A stretch of DNA of 64,000 nt from Agarophyton chilense. Its lineage: Eukaryota; Rhodophyta; Florideophyceae; Gracilariales; Gracilariaceae. A program made the translations under genes and the position numbers. The number at the start of each line of letters is the position of its first letter. The stretch's first letter is position 1. The notes beneath the pieces are model-generated. The model made no database searches, had not been told where the DNA came from, and worked only from the letters and a program-made list of their open reading frames with translations. The DNA is taken from the NCBI GenBank assembly GCA_030374765.1, contig JARGXX010000022.1, positions 124,001 through 188,000 of the forward strand, in the 5' to 3' direction. Below, one piece after another: positions 47,190 through 59,641 of this stretch.

Positions 47190-47750
47190 TAACCGTAGGA
47201 CTTCGTTCCAACAATTCTGGAGTCACCACGGCTGTATTGGACACAGGTGCTGGTCCCAACTTTTTCCATCCTAAGTTGCTCCCACTGGTGTGGAAAGACT
47301 TCGTTCAGGCAAGGAAGACCCACAGAATTACCGATGCATCACGTAGACCAATGGATATTAAAAGTGATAGTACCGCTTTACCTCCAGGTCAGACAGTTCA
47401 GAGTCTGTACGTGTTTCCTTGTATGTGCCCAATTGGGCGCTGAGGAAATCATAGGGACTTCTCTTATCGACCGATACGTCAAGGCCATTTACCCAGGCCT
47501 TAGGAATGTCGCGTTTTACCGCGCGCCTTCCATCTCCGTAACTGGTTCAACCCCAGGGCCAGAAGCTAACCGCAAACGGGCGGTCTTCTCTGAAAACAAA
47601 AAGTCCAATAAGATTCGCCTGTCAAAGGCCATAACGAAACCTTCGATGACCCAAATCGCTGTATCAATCCATTTCCAGTCTTCAGGTCTCGTAAAGATTC
47701 GGAATCACCCGAAAACGGTTCTGAAGCACCTTACCTTGATGGCCAATTGA
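47190..47750 (+). pseudogene. gypsy-2 protease and PR-RT spacer
   Basis: VLDTGAGPNFFHPKLLPL near 47240 is the retropepsin motif. The spacer that follows (GTSLIDRYVKAIYPGLRNVA) is colinear with gypsy-1. A frameshift lies near 47430. Confidence 0.8.
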
Positions 47751-48012
47751 GTACTGGATATCCACTCTAACAGGTCCTTCTTGGTCACAATCAGCAACTT
47801 CCGTGCGGTTACCAAAAGGTACAGTAATTGGTATCACTCTACCCGCGCCCGTGGCCGTTTTGGAGGCCCAAATGGATAGCCTTGCGACCCCAACTCCCGA
47901 CGAAGACGTCGACTCTTGGGAGGGGACGGTCGCTATCGGCGCAAAATAATAATCCTATAGACCCCAGGTACTAGATCTCCTGAGAGAATACCAGGCCATG
48001 TGGTAAGGTAGA

Positions 48013-49315
48013 TTGGGCACAATCAGAGCCACTACACACCGCATTGACCTTCAGGATGATGCTAGACCAAAGTTCCAGCACCCATACCGTACCGAACTTA
48101 AAGGTAGGGAAATCGTCGCCAACCAGATTGAAAAGATGCGCATAGCTCAAGTTATAGAGCCGCCGCCTCCAAACCAATCCGAATGGGCAAGTTTTCTTGT
48201 CCTTGTGGCGGAGAAAGATGGCTCCGTCAGGTTCTGTGTCGACTACAGGAAGCTGAACGCACGAACCAAGAGGGACTCATACAAGATACCCCACATGGAC
48301 GAATGTCTGGATTCCTTAGGCGAAGCTGTCGTACTTACCACACTGGACGCTATCTCGGGATATTGGCAAATACATTTGGCCGAAGACGCGAGAGCGCTGA
48401 CAACAATTACCAACCATGAAGGTCTGTTCAGATTTACTCGCATGCCCTTGGGATTGAAGAATGCACCAGTCTCTTTCTAACGGGTAATGGACATGGAAGT
48501 TCGCCCTGGTCTATTTGGATGATGTTGTAATCTTCTCACGGACCGTAAAGTAACACCTTCGCTACGTGAAGAAGGTACTAACCATCCTACAGGACGCTGG
48601 AGTAGCATTGAAACTCCGAAAATGCGCTTCTTTCAAGGACACAGTATACTATCTGGGTCACGTCGTCCTCCCAGGAAAGCTAAAGGTGGCCACATGGACA
48701 AAAAACGGGATTTGCCAGGCTAAGCCTCCTAGGATCCGAATGGAACTACAATCCTTCGTGGGCTTGTGCAACGTCTACCGACGGTTCGTACAAGGGATTG
48801 ACAAGATTCAGGCCCCTTTCAACGCTATGCTGAAGAAGGGAACACCTTCAGAGGTCGAAGCCCTTACAGACGACCAGTACGAGGGATTTCAGACCGTAAA
48901 GGACAAAGTGCTGAACCCACCCATATTGGCTTCACCAAAGCCCAATAGGCCTTTCGTCCTGGGCATAGATGCCTTTGTTGTCCAAGTGGATTGTGCATTG
49001 CAACAGGAACAGGAGTTACCGAAGGACTATCGACCTATTGGCTACTGGAGCAGAACGCTCACCAGCGCAGAGCGAAACTACAGTACGAACGAAAAGAAAT
49101 GTCTAGCCATCGTATGGTACGTATTGAAACTCCGTTCGTACCTCGGGGGAACCAGGTTTACCATTAGGAAAGACCATGATTCACTCCGCTGGTTACTCAA
49201 TATGACCGATGCATCGAGTCGCCTGGCTAGGTGGCATCTCAAGCAGACAGAATATGACTACGAGATAACCGATGTGCCAGGCATCAAGCCCCAGTCAGCG
49301 GATGCCCTCTCGTGA
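48013..49315 (+). pseudogene. gypsy-2 reverse transcriptase and RNase H
   Basis: RT motifs VRFCVDYRKLNARTKRDSYK and LTTLDAISGYWQIHL lead to a stop at 48478. Compared with gypsy-1 about 20 bases are deleted after GTAATGGAC, so the YLDDVVIFSR active site (about 48510-48545) is out of frame. The frame 48566-49315 resumes with LQSFVGLCNVYRRFVQGIDK and then the RNase H domain: VLGIDAFVVQVDCALQQEQ, NYSTNEKKCLAIVWYVLKLR, HDSLRWLLNM and DVPGIKPQSADALS. The first catalytic Asp position reads GIDAF, as usual for Gypsy RNase H. Confidence 0.9.
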
Positions 49316-49559
49316 ATCATTACCGACGGAACTGATGACACTCCATTGGACGACCTGATTCCCACCCCCTTTACAGACGATTGACCACAGGACCATACCG
49401 AAACAGATGACCGTATGGGTAAGGTGCAATCGGAGGATCCCGAGGTATAGGAGAAAAATGTATACCGATTGGACTGGGAGACAGTACCGCCCCATTCGGC
49501 ACCAACTCAAATTAATGCGATAGCCTCGTAGGAAAAAGAACTCCTCCCTATAACTATTG

Positions 49560-50560
49560 AGGAATTTTTAAAGCCGCAGGTCGAAGACGGATACTGCAAG
49601 GAAACTGTCCAATTGGTAGGAACCCCAGGGTGCCTGTTCGACTATTATCGATTTGGACTACTATTTCGCCGCTCACCGCTGGATGGTGCACTCCAACGGC
49701 TTGTACTAACTTCGCTAAGGCCGCGATTCCTACACCTCGCACTTTTGCCCCACTTGGTTGGTCACCCTGGAGACCGACGAATGTACCAGACTCTAAATAA
49801 GTTCTTCTACTGGTCACTTATGGCGCAGGACCTATGGCAAACCACACGGAACTGTGCATTGTGCACACAGATGTGAGCTTCTCGCGCAAACCATCAGGCC
49901 AAATTGAATATCTTCCCCGCTGCAGGTCCGATGGAATTTGTCGCAATGGATATACTTGGGCCTTTGCCTAAGTCTTTCCAAGAGAAACTGTTTCTTTTGG
50001 ATCTAACGGATAGGTCTAACACCTTACCCGAGCCCTATCCCTAGGAAAGACAACGGCCACGGATGTCGCCAAGGCCTTCTTGTCCCACTGGGTACATCCA
50101 TATGGCATGCCACTCTACTTCCTTACGGATAACAGCAGCCAGTTGGTATCCAAATTCTTCTCGCATGTCTATGATACCTTAGGTATCAAACATGTGACCA
50201 CTACGGCGTACCACCCGCAGGCAAATAGCCAAGCCGAACGCTTCAACCGCACCCTTCTGGATCGATTGGGTCACTACGTATCGGAGCACCAATTGAACTG
50301 GGACGACTACGCTGAGCCACTGATTTATGCCTTTAACACGCAGGTGCACGCTTCCACGGGGACAAAACCGTTTGACCTAACGCTAACGAGAGCGCCGCCG
50401 CCGATAGCTGTTGACCTTCAGGAGTCTATCATACCCCAGGACATAACCGAAGGAATGACTCCTAGCCAGGCCGAGCGCTACTCACATCGACGCATTGACC
50501 GTATTAATCAATCGGCCAGAAGTCAACTGACCAAAGCCGAAGGGCGCTAGAAGATCAATT
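49560..50560 (+). pseudogene. gypsy-2 integrase
   Basis: HHCC zinc region at 49735-49875 (LVGHPGDRRMYQTLNKFFYW, then CALCTQM). The core follows with VAMDILGPLPKSF near 49940, FLTDNSSQLVSKFF (50115) and TAYHPQANSQAERFNRTLLD (about 50200), giving the D,D,E pattern. Stops interrupt between the zinc region and the core and again near 50550. Confidence 0.88.
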
Positions 50561-50599
50561 TGGAAAAGCAGTTTGGAACAAACTGACTTTTAGGAAAGG

Positions 50600-51319
50600 A
50601 GACCTGATTTAGCTGGACCAGCCTCCGAAGGACAGTGACGAACTCGAGGACACTACGCGGAAGCTTTTACCCCGCTCTCCGGGACCATACAAAGTCCTTA
50701 AGGCCAATGAGCACACCATCATGTTGCTACGTGACGGCCTACAGGACACCGTGTATATTGACCGTGTGACACGAGCTTCCAGTTCCTCCGGTCCACGAAA
50801 ACCCAGCCCCCTGGTCCAACAGAAGCACCATGACCTCAGGTCGACGCTCAAGTCTCCACACCTCCTAAGGCAGATCCCGCGGACTCGACTAGCCCCCCGG
50901 ATCTGATGGTCAACGCCAATGACTATGACCCATCTCTCCCAACCAACTCCGATGGATTCGCTCCTCTGGCCCACACTCTCCTTCCCGAGAATGAACATCA
51001 ACCGGAATATGTGATTGAGCGCATCATCTCCGCCGGTCGCTGAGGAGATGGAACTATGCGCTATCGCATCCGTTGGTTCGGCTACACACCTGAAGAAGAC
51101 ACTTGGCAAGAGCCTCAAACCAATCCGGCTAATTTTATTGCCCGCTATTGGCGCAGGATCAGCCACACGGAGCGCGGCCTTCAGAAGGGGCAACCATTCG
51201 TCCGAATAAATCCCAAATCGCCTCCCAAACCGCCTCCCGACACAACGGTTCGTCAGAGCATGACAGTTAATCGTAACTACCGCATCAGGGAACAAGGTCA
51301 GTCCTTCGGAGACAGCTGA
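50600..51319 (+). pseudogene. gypsy-2 integrase C-terminus with chromodomain
   Basis: The SH3-like end of the integrase (GPYKVLKANEHTIMLLRDGL, 50680-50740) is followed by a linker and the chromodomain EYVIERIISAG, one stop, then MRYRIRWFGYTPEEDTWQEP (51055-51115). The aromatic-cage Tyr and the two Trp are present. A Pro/Arg-rich tail ends at 51319, 136 bases from the end of the antisense ORF. Confidence 0.85.
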
Positions 51320-51454
51320 GGAATACTCGAGACGCTCTCAAGATTGGACGCCGTCCCGGGGCACGCAAGTTTAAGATACAAGAACGACCTAGGAAAAGCA
51401 CCAGCGTTAATATATTACACAACTAACAGAGGTAGAGAAGCCCTACTTATGAGC

Positions 51455-53350
51455 TTAAGGTTCGCATAAACTCTCGGAACACCAACAGGACTGACGGGGG
51501 CGGCACAGAAGTAACTCCGTCGTACTCATGGTAACGTGCTGGAGCGAAATCGGGATTAGGGTCACCCGAGGAGCCAACTGGACCACCCGAACCGGTCCCA
51601 GAGAGCCGAGCACGCTTCTTCGGCGGGATTCTTCTGAAGAGCTATTGTCACCATCGGAAGCCTCCCTGTCACTCAAATTTAGACTGTACCGGGAATTAAA
51701 GTAGGCAGTAACCCTCTGGGACATCGCGTGCGTATTATGCTGCAGGATATTGACTATGGCGGTCTTCAGCTCCTGACCCTGTTGGAGAACCGTGGCGTAG
51801 CGCGCCAAGCGACGCGCCCAGAACCGGGCTTCCCTCAGAACTGTCGCAATGTCCATCGAGGTAGTTGTACTAACGGTACGACAGACATGACGAAGATCCG
51901 GTGCTGCAGCCATGATCAAAGCAGGAGTGTTCGGCAATGGAGAGAACGGAGCGATGTTGACGCCCTCAGTGGATTTTTGAGCAAGTGCCTTACCAACAGA
52001 ACTTTGGGCTTCGACAGTAACCTCGCCAGGAGGGAAATTTACATGGGCGTCGGGCGGTTCATACGAGAGCTTATCCTGAGGAGCAGCACCCGGAGGAGCT
52101 GGACGATGGGAGGCGGTCGGCAACAAAACGAAGGACTCGATCGGAGAATTAAAGCCCCCTAAAGGTAGGACGAAGGGATCTTCACCGAAGGATTCTCGGC
52201 CGGACATACCACCAGGAACCAACGGCGTGGTTTCCACATCAGGCTCGAAGCACAGAGGATCAAAACCGATGGCCTTCTGATAAATGTCGGGCACATGACG
52301 CCTAGGAATGTCCGATAGTTTATTCCTCAGAGGCTGGGCGGGATAGGCACGAGCGTCGTCCCGACCTTTCGGATGCTGTGGAATCGGCGTGAATGAGTCG
52401 GTATCCCATTCATACCAAATTAACCCAGGAGTCCTGCCCCATTCCACCTGTAGGACATGGTCCAAAAGGGCCTCAGTCTTCTGACGTCAAATTGCGTCCC
52501 ACGGACGATATTTTGGATGCCCGGGATCCTTGGGAAATGGATCATGATGTCAGGGAGTGGGATTAGGCGACCTCTAGGACCGGGTATGTTCTCATCGTAC
52601 TACACCCTCCAATCCTCTGACCGGATATTACCACAGATTCCGTACTTCGCGGTATCCAGGAACGCCGTGAGAAACATCTCTCCGATCTCGACGAAGAGTA
52701 CCTGCCAGGAAAGCCACAAACTTCGGTCATTGTCATCGCCCGTGAGTAGTACGTCGCCACCGACGGCGTGGGAACCAGAAGGAGTGGCGAGATACGCCAA
52801 TACGTGGCCAATTGGTTCTTATCCTCGTGTGCAAGCGAGATGTACAACGGATGGCGTTTGTCTGCGGCGACCGGAAGCACATAAGTGCCAACAGGTTGTG
52901 ATTAGCCAGAGGCAAACGCACATGAGGTGAGATGAAACCAGTGCATAGGTCCGAGAGGAGTTTGTTCACCCGGAACTGGCAGTCGGCTTCATTCTCGCAG
53001 CGGACGTATGGCATGTCCGCTTGGATGAGGGTGGCACATCGCGTCTCCGAACGCGGATCCACAGGACAGTGCAACCATCGGTTATACCACGAGACGCTGT
53101 GCGCGTTCTCGCTGCCCCTCCGGAAATTGGTTATCTTGGCCAACGGTCGGGCGTGGAGATACATATGACAAAATCGCTGGTTTTCTTCCACAGAGGAAAA
53201 GAGATAAATGGCACGACGCACTGCCCTCGGATTCCGTCCGAAGTTATGATCATAGGCGTCCCTGGGATGTTCGTAATCCATTTGGTATCCCGAATCGCTC
53301 CCCGTTTGGTTATTCGAAGCCATGGTACCGCTGCACACATGCTGGTCCAC
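51455..53350 (-). pseudogene. Antisense accessory ORF of gypsy-2 (same family as 7307-8812)
   Basis: Pieces: 53350-52733, a middle part in another frame (52800 to about 52470), and 52465-51455 (336 codons), which is back in the frame of the first piece. Alignable blocks with the first copy, in order: YLPVDQH, YQMDYEHP, RAVRRAIYLFSSVEENQRF, WQVLFVEIGEMFL, LIWYEWDTDSFTP. Similar sequence continues upstream of the first Met to about 53450 across one stop. The C-terminal 200 residues (ARFWARRLARYATVLQQGQE, a helical stretch, then an acidic Ser-rich patch) have no counterpart in the first copy. The function is unknown. It lies tail-to-tail with the gypsy-2 chromodomain, the same arrangement as at 7-9 kb. 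Confidence 0.6.
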
Positions 53351-53639
53351 CGGGAGGTAAAGAGGACCACCGACGGAAGCGACAAAGTCCGGAGGGAGAA
53401 CGGCATATCCGACGGGCTTCTAAGGCAAGTTCTGCATCGCGCGCGACCAAAATGATAAGGCGAGGTGTGGGAGTCGACCCGGACGGACTGACAGGCTTGA
53501 ACCACGGTGGACGAAGCGCGGAGGGTCGCCAAAGGAGGAACGGAGACTAAGTAAGGCCCCTGTGACCGTCAGATGATGAGAAGCCTATGGAACATTTCGT
53601 CAATGCGACGTGAGGAATGCGCCGGCGATACACCTATGG

Positions 53640-55187
53640 CCAGCTCTCCCGGCGCGTAGGAGTTTCAGTCCTTAGGCAAATTTATTTCCCTCCGGCATCA
53701 ATGGTCAGCTCACGCTTCCCCGCATTCCCGCAGGCGGTGGCGACGCGACGTCCCGTCGCGCCCAATGGTACCGGGAGCAACGAAGTGCTCGCGTCTCCTG
53801 GGTCAAGCATGAGGCCATCTGGACTTCTTCGTGACGGGCGACGAAGGTCAGCTATGCAACTAGAATCTGGAATCAACGGGGACTCAGTCCTCTTCTCTCT
53901 TCCGAACATACTACCGTACAATTTGTTCCCGATGGACATAATGCATTTGTTCTACAATATTGGAAAAGACGTAATTTGCTTGTGGCTTACCACCGGGGAA
54001 CGATACTCACTTAGCAAGGTCTCAATAAGACGTATTGATGAGGAGCTCAAATGTTTTGGAGCAGGCATTCCAAGTCAAATTGGAAGTCATCCGAGACCTC
54101 TAAGTATGTTCTCAGAGTAGAAATCGGCCGAGATTAAGTCGATTTTTTTGTCATACAGTGTCATTGTACTGGAAGGACATCTTCCTCACGAATACCTATC
54201 GAGTTGGAGAATTTCGTGCAGTTAGTTTACATGTGCTGGCGTCCAGCGTTAAGAATAGGTGACGTTGATACAATTCAAAAGTGTTCAACTGGTTTCTATC
54301 GGCACTTTGAACGAATCTATTTCAAACAAGATCCTGAGCGAATTCAATTTTGTAAGTATACTATTCATTTGCTCCTTCATCTTGCTGAGGGGGTCATTGA
54401 AAACGGCCCACCTGTAGGGTACTCTCAGTACTGGATGGAGCAATACATTGGGGGGGTGTTAGGTCGTATGAACGCAAGAAACCTTGCAGCGGCATCACTA
54501 CTGAACGATGCAAAATTTGTTGAAGCGTACAAGCCTTTCTTCCGGGTCTCTGTACAGGGCGAAGGCATGAACACCGTTAATCATCTACAAGGTAGAGGAG
54601 GGTGTGAACTCAGAGATCATGCGCAGACCTACTGAGTGGGAAACAATACTGAAATGGACTATTTGCCTTCGTCGTACATCAACGGACACTTTATGCTCAA
54701 GTATTATGTTTGCAATCTTCAGAAATCTTTGATGTTCTAGATGCCATCGATCACGTAAAGTTCAGATCTAGACTAGGTTTTTCACGGAAGCACAGTGCAG
54801 GACCCAATAGAAAGGCTTCGCCCTGGAACTGTTGATAACGTCCAATGCCGTTCCCGTCGGAATTGGCATGTAGCATGTGATATAAGAGGCGAGGAAAACG
54901 TTCAAGTATACTATGGCCGTGTGCAGATGCTTTTTGAGTTCGAAGTCGACATCTCTGGTATTGAATTATCTCGAAGGTGGATTCACTGGCAGAAGGCGTA
55001 TAAAATGGATCTCATAGAATGGGTGACAGGGCTCGAGATGGGCGACCAGGTGCAGATTTTCAAGAGCTGCTCTTGCACGGATGTCTCTCAATTGAAGACA
55101 TTGGAAGACATTTTTGTCATTTTAGGGCTGATTAAGGTTGTTGCTCACATCGTTCCTTCTCAACAATTTCCAAGGGGAGGGCGATGA
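53640..55187 (+). pseudogene. Tnp2-type (CACTA superfamily) transposase remnant
   Basis: SGINGDSVLFSLPNILPYNL with FPMDIMHLFYNIGKDVICLW (about 53870-53970) matches the DPMH region of Tnp2 transposases. After a stop at 54118, the segment 54190-54635 reads ENFVQLVYMCWRPAL, IQFCKYTIHLLLHLAEGVIE and GPPVGYSQYWMEQYIGGVLG, the conserved DUF4218-like block. The frame 54795-55187 (VQVYYGRVQMLFEFEVDISG) fits the C-terminal domain. Frames change at least twice. Where it starts relative to the antisense ORF is unclear. It is distinct from the Plavaka-like family at 12-15 kb. Confidence 0.8.
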
Positions 55188-56340
55188 AAATCCTCCTCTG
55201 TAGACGACATTCTGAAATCAGATTGTCTTCTCCACAAAAAGAATCCTTCGATTGGCAACATAAATCGGCTGTTGTGTGGCATCCGTTGGCAGAGGTAGTG
55301 TCATTACCGGTGTTTATGATGGTGAAATAACGGAAATGGGATCACGGCTACTTTTGAGCACATTTTCATGCGTTCTCTGCGTGTTCCTGACCATAGTAAT
55401 ATCACATATATAAAAAACCAGTTCGAACGTTTTCTGTATGTTATACTAAGGAATGGGAGAATCCAGAGTGGTTTGGTTGCTGAAGGTGTATCATTTGTTT
55501 CGTTTGTTTTACAAGAAATGGAACTGGGAAGCCAGAGACAATAAAGAGAAGAGTCGGACGTCGTAGTAATGCATGGACCGTCAGCGTTGACTGTCTTTTT
55601 CTGCACGTCACTGGGAATGCAGATGAATTTTTTCGTGTCACAAACGTCGTCATTTCGATCTTTGTCCTTCGTATAAAGGGAGAGTAAGAGGAGCTCGTAG
55701 CGCACTAACGGCTATGATTTCTAAGTTGACGTTTCAAGAAATATGATAGCAAATGGATAACTCGGCGCAACATTGTCCTCAAATCCAGTCCATATTTTGG
55801 AAGCAGGGAAGGGTAGTGTGATGTAGCAGTGCGGCACGAACTTTCTTTCATGCGTCATTATTTGAAAGAACTGGAAAGCATTAGGAGGTTATAATGTAGC
55901 AGATTCTTTCATTTCTATTTCCCATTATGTGGGTCATTTATTTCTATTCCTTGTTACACAGAATAAGGAGTGCATGAGAAGTGCGTTGAGCTAACGAATA
56001 TGGCTAGTAAATTCACTGCATTTACAAGGAATTATGCCCGTTTCAGCCATTGACGTGGGTGCCTTTTCAAGAATTCGAGAGCACACGGACAACGCTCTAG
56101 AAACCTTTTGTTCGTGGTCGATTTATGATTTCCGTTTGGAAGGCACGCTGATGTCAAAATGAATGCACCTGAATGTTGGAACAATCTCAATAGCCTCCAA
56201 TTGTCATCCTACTTCGTAAAATATTACAATTAAAATCGAGCTTTGATTCAAGCTGCGCAAAACCTATTTGCGCACTCCATCGGCGTACATTTTTGTGAAA
56301 AGTTTCTTTTAGGGCTGGGAGCTCCCGCTCTGCCACCCCT
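55188..56340. other. No recognised gene
   Basis: A - strand frame of 133 codons (55705-55304) has no domain or motif. The rest is AT-rich. Nothing else is supported. Confidence 0.4.
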
Positions 56341-57000
56341 CCCGATACCCCAAGGAAAGCCCCACAGGTCCATGCCATTGTAGACCCCACGGACGACCCC
56401 GAAGAGGAACCCTATCCTCAATAAAAAATGGAAAACTCATCGGAAAACGCCTAGAGGGTCGACGAAAGACAAATCCTCACTCTTTTAGTCCATACCTCAA
56501 CCAATTGGACGGTCAGGAGCCAAGGAGCTCATCACCTCCCGATATTATCCATAACCATTGGACCACCCAGAATGATCCAGAATCGGAAGACAGATAGGAC
56601 CCTTTCTGTATCCTCAGAAAGGAGAATTAAAGTTCGAGTAACCATGGGATCACGTTTGAACAGCTCTAGAGTAGCCACAGCCGTATTGAACACAGGCACT
56701 CGTCCCAATTCGGTCCATTCTAAGCTACTTTCATTTCATTAGAAAATTTTCGTTCAAGCAACGAAAACCCCCAGCAATACCGATGCGTCACGTAGATAAA
56801 TGGATATGAACGGAATAGAACCACTCTACATACAATTAAGATATTTGAAAGTCCGCACGTGGTTCCTTGTACGTCTTTCTGCGAGAAGCGTTCCACACTG
56901 CGCTCACGACTTCATATTCCCCATCTTGGTAGAGAATTATGGGTTGACCCTAACGCCTAAGTATTCCATTTTCTGTCTTTGCTTTCTGAAAAGGCGACCG
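56340..57000 (+). pseudogene. gypsy-3: fragment of Gypsy gag-protease junction
   Basis: The DNA is colinear with 46900-47480 of gypsy-2, including CACAGGTCCATGCCATTGTA, GGAAAACTCATCGG, the AGCTCATCACCTCCC block and CCGTATTGAACACAGGCACT at the protease site. It is more diverged, with many stops, and fades out near 57000. It is an older insertion of the same family. Confidence 0.8.
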
Positions 57001-58222
57001 CTCTCTTTGGAAAGAATTAGCTCCAAGAAATCTTTGTTCCTGTGGCAGCCAAGGAAGTACGTACTATCTCCATCTCTAGCAACTGCGATTGTGTTCTCCT
57101 TCCCCTCTCAAAACAGCGAGCTCTCCTTCGCGAGAAACTTCTTGCGTTCACGTCATGAACTGCTGATTTATGTGCGCTTGGTCTATGCAATCATGAACGC
57201 CTAACCAATACTATCTTTTGGCTCTCTCTTCTTCTATTCGGCTCTTTTCACTGCTTTCTTTCGGAAAACCCAATTATATTTTGCTTCTTTCATCGTCAGT
57301 AAAAGGGCGGCACTTTCTCTCATTACGCCTCTATATCGTCCGAAAATCTCTGATTAACGTCATCATGTGCGCCGTACTGCCCTTAGAGTAGTTTGTAGTG
57401 GTCATCTACTGCTTTCAAACTCATTGGGTGTGTTTGAAATGGTGCATTACAGTTGACGGCGATCACGACGATTTGGGAGGGCTTCTTCATCACTCCCAAC
57501 GCTGGTCTATGGGCCTTTGGAACCTGTGCTTCATGCCCCGTGCACAAGTATTGTGGTGCAGTCTAGCACGAATGACGACGTGGTTCGCTGAATTTTCTCG
57601 TCTATGCATCGGTATTAGTGACTTAAGAAATTCTTCGGATTTTTCGGGCTTGAGAATGAAGATCGACGTCGTTTTACTAGGTTCGTTTGTATATGGAATT
57701 GAAACTGGGGGGAAACACTGGACAGAAGTCTTCGATATTTTGACATATCTGCTCACATGGCCTTTCACCAGTGGGCGAGGCTAGCTAAAAACGATACAAG
57801 TGAGACCGGGAATGCTACTTTTGGCAGTTTATGGTAGTTTTACTTTCAGAATTCTTCAAAGATATGTGCAGAATTTCCGTCGCGAAATGTTTCCCATGCA
57901 GCGACCTAAAACATATATCGGGAATATCGAGTTCAAAATGATCTCAGAAATCCCTGGCCTTCGCATCGCACTTCTTTAGACCGATACCGGAAACAGTTTT
58001 TGACTTCAATTTGTTATACAAGACTTTTCGTAATAATGAGAGCTGTAGTTCAAAATTTTAAGCGATTGCATTCAAATACTTGAAATGGCTCACAACGCCT
58101 ATCCGAAATTCTGCCCAAACAACTCAAAAACCAATTTTTGACCTCAGAATGCAAAATGGAGAGCTTTGGATAAGCTCTTGAAGGCCACCTAGGTGAGTAA
58201 AATTGGATTAAACACGCAGAGA
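57001..58222. other. No recognised gene
   Basis: The + strand frame 57398-57784 (128 codons, Trp-rich) has no family I recognise and lacks supporting context. The remainder has only short frames. Confidence 0.35.
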
Positions 58223-59230
58223 CTATGCAACATTCATTCCTTGTGGAGTATCCCTCCAGTCTCGTCCGTCCTCAAAGTAGATCCTACCAACATCTGCGTC
58301 GTTTCTATAGAATCTGTCGAGCACGTTCTTCACTAGGTATCTTTTGGAAGTTCCTTTTTGCGAAGAAGGCACACGATCTAATGGTATTAATTGGCTCTTA
58401 ACATCATCGGACAGTAAAGGGGAGCCTGTTTGATACCGAATATTTTTCATAGTTATATTCTTCTTCAGAATACTGAATTCCTTCCAATCTTCATCCGTCG
58501 TAAGTCCCTTGACTTTCTTGCACCATATCCCGTAGTGCTGCAGTGTTTCATTGCTTAATCTCATCTCTACAAGATCAAAGGCCGCATGGCATCTATTCCG
58601 TTTGTGTTGAAGAACAAAAATTTCAGCGTGATAGAGCCGTCGTACTGCATAATTGTTGTCCAGGAATGGGACCATATCATGTACCGATTCTTGTTTTGAC
58701 CTGCAGAGTTGTCGGAACTCAAAACCAGACTTCTCTGTTGAAAATATAGCAGTGCACTCCTTTGTTGTTCTAAAACAAAATGAATCATGAAAGCAACTTC
58801 ATTCACCGTTTCATTATAGGGCTAATATCATTTCTGGAGACCAAACACAAAGCAAGTCTCAAGATTCCTGTTGAACAAAACATTAATATCAAATCTCAAT
58901 CCATTGATAAAATGAAACCGCCCGGGCTGTCGAAGAACGTGAGGAATTAAGACCTTTTTCTGCGAAATCGAAAACACTTTATGGCGGAGAAGCACGAGGA
59001 TGTGATGTGCTGTTTTCTTGTATCGACTTACAATATTCCTACTCATTTTGCCCAGCTCCCTGATCTTTGAAAGAACCTCTTATAAGGCGTTTATCGTAGC
59101 CATATCCTGCAAATTCATGGCATGCTTTCCGAGCTGAGGGCAAGTGTCACAGAAATCTGACCCTTTCCTTAGAATCATCAAAGTTGGATAGTGTGTACGC
59201 CATACTTCGAAAAACGTTACTTTTGGTAAC
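58223..59230 (-). pseudogene. DUF7869-type transposon protein remnant
   Basis: On the - strand: SDFCDTCPQLGKHAMNL (about 59165-59110), then LRQPGRFHFINGLRFDINV (59046-58828). Next comes VLSSDNSAGQNKNRYMIWSH (58806-58567), and after a frameshift near 58620 comes QHKRNRCHAAFDLVEMRL (58675-58223). The C-D-T-C pair and the DN-(S/C)-AGQNKN motif are typical of the transposon-derived DUF7869 family, a likely DDE-type nuclease fold. The order of segments is right for one gene broken by small indels or introns. No termini were found. Confidence 0.75.
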
Positions 59231-59641
59231 GCTACAGATGGACAGCTTAACTCTTGGGATTGAAGATATCAAAGCATCCCGTACGCGAGACCAAAATTCT
59301 GCGTAGGCGTCTTAATCGCGTATTCTGTCATTGGGCGGCCAAAGCGCCGATGTTCCACCCTGTGATCCACGTCCTGTTGACCAGCTCATTGCGTAAAAGC
59401 TACCGTACCGCTTTTAGAAGTCTATTGCAATTTTTGTATGTGTCGAAAACTCTCCACGATGGCTAATACCGAGTCCTATTTCACACCATTTGATGTTCTG
59501 AGCTTCACATATCTCCAGAGCGGATTTGCTGATGGTACGCAGGTGCAGCTGTACAACAGCAGAGAACTTGTGATGACAAACCCTATGCCCTTGCCGTGGG
59601 TATTATGTTTTTGTTGCATTCATAGTTTCAGCACTCAATCG

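Larger units (their letters stand above)
45436..51319 (+). mobile_element. gypsy-2: Gypsy chromovirus, gag to chromodomain
   Basis: Order on the + strand: gag (45436-47003), protease (about 47190-47450), RT (48013-48700), RNase H (48720-49315), integrase (49560-50560), chromodomain (about 50980-51170). The 5' LTR and gag N-terminus are cut off by transposon copy B. No 3' LTR is seen before the Tnp2 remnant. It is the same family as gypsy-1; each gene is broken by a few stops or indels. Confidence 0.9.
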
